From Gemmatimonadota bacterium (lineage in GTDB: Bacteria > Latescibacterota > UBA2968 > UBA8231), in contig JAPPEF010000244.1 of assembly GCA_028875335.1 (NCBI GenBank), positions 1 through 5,578 of the forward strand: a stretch of DNA of 5,578 nt, read 5' to 3'. Positions within the stretch are counted from its first letter, which is position 1; each line of letters opens with the position of its first letter. The position numbers and the translations under genes are program-made. This document shows, piece by piece, positions 5,351-5,578 of the stretch. The notes under the pieces are model-generated. The model did not search any database and was not told the DNA's origin. It worked only from the letters and a program-made list of their open reading frames with translations.

Positions 5351-5578
5351 GCCGGATACTGATCGCCGATGATCATAAAAGCACCAGAGAGGGGCTCGCC
5401 CTCGCGCTTGGGGGGCTAGGGCATTCGACCCATGTTGCGTTTGACGGAGAGGATGCGATCGCAGCGGTCGAGAAGTACTCTTTCGATTTGGCCATGGTCG
5501 ATATTCAGATGCCAAAGAAGACTGGGATTGAAGTCCTCGAAGCCTTTGCTGAGATCTCGCCCGAAACGAGTGTTGTAA
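5347..5578 (+). CDS. Response regulator, N-terminal receiver domain only (cut by window end)
   Basis: The ATG at 5347 overlaps the kinase stop (ATGA), and 77 codons are present before the window ends in frame without a stop; the final TAA is out of frame. MSRILIADDHKSTREGLALAL gives the acidic pair Asp8-Asp9 at the end of beta-1. FDLAMVDIQMPKKTGIEVL supplies the phospho-acceptor Asp52 and the MPKKTG turn. The Thr/Ser and Lys switch residues and the output domain lie beyond the edge. As partner of the kinase it should take phosphate from His274 to Asp52. A sigma54-activating AAA+ plus helix-turn-helix output is my guess from the kinase type, not seen. The motif before it (gaaagacaggc) offers only a weak ribosome site, consistent with translational coupling. 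Confidence 0.93.
   Translation, partial: MSRILIADDHKSTREGLALALGGLGHSTHVAFDGEDAIAAVEKYSFDLAMVDIQMPKKTGIEVLEAFAEISPETSVV

Noticed and set aside
4916..5515. 199-codon open frame on the minus strand across the kinase/regulator junction
   Set aside because: It is antisense to intact HATPase_c and receiver coding sequences with all catalytic motifs, and it has no recognisable content.

Overview
The window reads as an ordinary chromosomal stretch from a GC-rich Gram-negative bacterium. It holds six protein genes and one regulatory intergenic region. There are no RNA genes, insertion sequences, CRISPR arrays or integration sites that I can see. The Gram-negative reading rests on a lipoprotein with an outer-membrane-type sorting residue and on a probable outer-membrane beta-barrel. 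The mix of a PhyH-type dioxygenase, a barrel-like protein with an N-terminal Sm/SH3-like segment, a CE15-type esterase and a Gly/His-rich FxLYD-like lipoprotein recalls environmental lineages such as Latescibacterota, Poribacteria or Planctomycetota relatives. That placement is from memory of similar proteins and is weak.

Left block, plus strand (1-2344). First comes the last 60 codons of a phytanoyl-CoA dioxygenase (PhyH) family enzyme, which has no start codon in the window. Sixteen bases later an exported barrel-like protein begins, probably at GTG 202. Forty bases after that is a glucuronoyl-esterase-like (CE15) alpha/beta hydrolase with no export signal. The close spacing and shared strand suggest co-transcription, but the three products do not form a pathway I recognise.

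Middle (2345-3579). A perfect 11-bp stem terminator lies between the convergent esterase and lipoprotein genes, and its T-tract serves the minus strand. The minus-strand gene encodes a lipoprotein with two diverged FxLYD-like beta-sandwich repeats flanked by Gly/Glu/His/Ser-rich low-complexity segments. Those segments carry a nearly identical 50-bp direct repeat, in frame, at both ends of the gene.

Intergenic (3580-3889). This roughly 310-bp AT-richer divergent region holds several inverted repeats, a possible sigma70-type promoter overlapped by a 10-bp inverted repeat, and a possible 19-codon leader ORF whose stop overlaps the next gene's start.

Right block, plus strand (3890-5578). A membrane sensor histidine kinase (two TM segments, Cache-like extracytoplasmic region, HAMP, HisKA, HATPase_c) is followed with an ATGA overlap by the start of its response regulator, which is cut by the window edge. 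The divergent layout makes the lipoprotein gene a plausible, unproven, target of this two-component system. I see no clearly new defence or mobile system. The most unusual items are the lipoprotein's repeat architecture and the structured divergent promoter region.
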